DNA from: Flavobacteriaceae bacterium PS02338
GTDB taxonomy: Bacteria > Bacteroidota > Bacteroidia > Sphingobacteriales > Sphingobacteriaceae
Direction of reading: 5' to 3'
Assembly (NCBI GenBank): GCA_029959615.1
Contig: JASCOD010000004.1
Coordinates: 124,001 to 188,000 of the forward strand
DNA: 64,000 nucleotides
The translations under genes were made by a program, and so were the position numbers. The notes below the pieces were generated by a model, which saw only the letters and a list, made by a program, of their open reading frames with translations, had not been told where the DNA came from and searched no databases. This document shows, one piece after another, positions 63,362 through 64,000 of the stretch; positions within the stretch are counted from its first letter, which is position 1; every line of letters starts with the position of its first letter.

Positions 63362-64000
63362 ATGAATAAATTGAAACTAGCAATAGCCAGCTTGTTTGTC
63401 TTTGCTATCGTAAATATTGTACAAGCCCAAAATGCTTCATTAACCATTATTCCTCAGCCTAATCAAGTTACGTTAAAGCCAGGTACTTTTAAGTTATCAC
63501 CAAATGCTTTGAGCTACATTAAAGGTTTTAAAAATAAACCAATTAGTATAGATCAATTCGCAAGACAGGTCATCAGTCAAGTAAAAAAAGGTAATACAGT
63601 AGATAAAAATCAAAAAGTTACCTTAACCCTGCAAACTAATGCACCAATTATACAGGACGGTTACCAATTGAATATCAATGCCAATGGGATTCAAATTCTG
63701 TCGTCAAATGAGCGGGGCATATTTTATGGTTTGCAAACCTTGGCACAGCTAATTGCTGGCGCTAAAGACAATGCATTGCCTTTTGTAGAAATTAAAGACG
63801 AACCACGCTATAAATACCGAGGATTAATGCTAGATGTTGGTCGCCATTTCTTCCCGATGGAGTTTATCAAATCTTATATCGATGTAATGGCTGCCTATAA
63901 ACTCAATTACTTTCATTGGCATTTAACTGAAGATCAAGGATGGAGAATTGAAATTAAGAAATACCCGAAATTAGCTAGCATCGCATCTGGTAGGGAAGGT
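63362..64000 (+). CDS. Glycoside hydrolase family 20 beta-N-acetylhexosaminidase, N-terminal part (cut by window end)
   Basis: The frame starts at ATG 63362 and is open to the window end, so only ~213 residues are seen. A signal peptide ends near NIVQAQ. The N-terminal GH20b-like domain (ASLTIIPQPNQVTLKPGTFKL, then ERGIFYGLQTLAQL) leads into the GH20 barrel with YRGLMLDVGRHFFP and NYFHWHLTEDQGWRIEIKKYP. The enzyme removes terminal N-acetylglucosamine or N-acetylgalactosamine from glycans, probably in the periplasm. It is part of the SusC/SusD locus. The catalytic Asp-Glu pair lies beyond the window. Confidence 0.92.
   Translation, partial: MNKLKLAIASLFVFAIVNIVQAQNASLTIIPQPNQVTLKPGTFKLSPNALSYIKGFKNKPISIDQFARQVISQVKKGNTVDKNQKVTLTLQTNAPIIQDGYQLNINANGIQILSSNERGIFYGLQTLAQLIAGAKDNALPFVEIKDEPRYKYRGLMLDVGRHFFPMEFIKSYIDVMAAYKLNYFHWHLTEDQGWRIEIKKYPKLASIASGREG

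Overview
The window is chromosomal DNA of a Bacteroidota bacterium, most likely family Sphingobacteriaceae (Pedobacter-like). The evidence is low GC, promoters with the Bacteroidota -7 element TAnnTTTG, almost no Shine-Dalgarno sequences, SusC/SusD and STN-type TonB receptors with an ECF sigma/FecR pair, DUF2851 and DUF4254 proteins, a CusA-TolC fusion, and a Rho factor with a large disordered insertion. No phage, CRISPR array, rRNA operon or intact insertion sequence was seen.

Positions 1-33.8 kb are mostly housekeeping. In order: the glgC tail, a GH15 hydrolase convergent with a fused OtsA-OtsB trehalose enzyme, a BtuF-like metal-receptor protein without signal peptide, an orphan lipoprotein, tRNA-Leu(UAG), trigger factor-clpP-clpX, AMP nucleosidase, then a minus-strand run (SixA-like phosphatase, GT9 glycosyltransferase, DUF4254, PolX-like protein, SppA). 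Next come folK and an Hpt protein, then pssA and rho on the minus strand, pyrF with a DMT exporter, DUF2851, a PspC-like protein, an ankyrin protein, ftsK-lolA, a metallo-beta-lactamase-fold hydrolase and tRNA-Leu(GAG). An HxlR regulator divergent from an SDR-SDR-MDR oxidoreductase operon closes this part.

Positions 33.8-37.8 kb look more accessory: a serine beta-lactamase-fold hydrolase and an AraC regulator sit between two gene-poor spacers, each holding a decayed copy of the same roughly 83-bp fragment. Positions 37.8-48.4 kb form a metal-efflux locus: response regulator, histidine kinase, outer-membrane receptor, a small His/Asp-rich protein, a CusA-TolC fusion and a CusB-like adaptor. 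A membrane-anchored AraC regulator with its own outer-membrane receptor follows, then an isolated exported trypsin-like protease.

Positions 53.5-64 kb are a polysaccharide-utilization-type locus: ECF sigma, FecR, SusC with STN domain, SusD, an exported endonuclease/exonuclease/phosphatase-fold enzyme, a BACON/DUF5689 lipoprotein and a GH20 hexosaminidase cut by the window end. It is probably induced through SusC-FecR-sigma signalling and aimed at an N-acetylhexosamine-containing glycan, perhaps one carrying phosphoesters.

The least-explained structures are a PolX-like protein whose three polymerase aspartates are replaced while its PHP nuclease site is intact; the many intergenic imperfect inverted repeats built from short tandem words, with a different word at each locus; and the duplicated fragment flanking the hydrolase/AraC pair.
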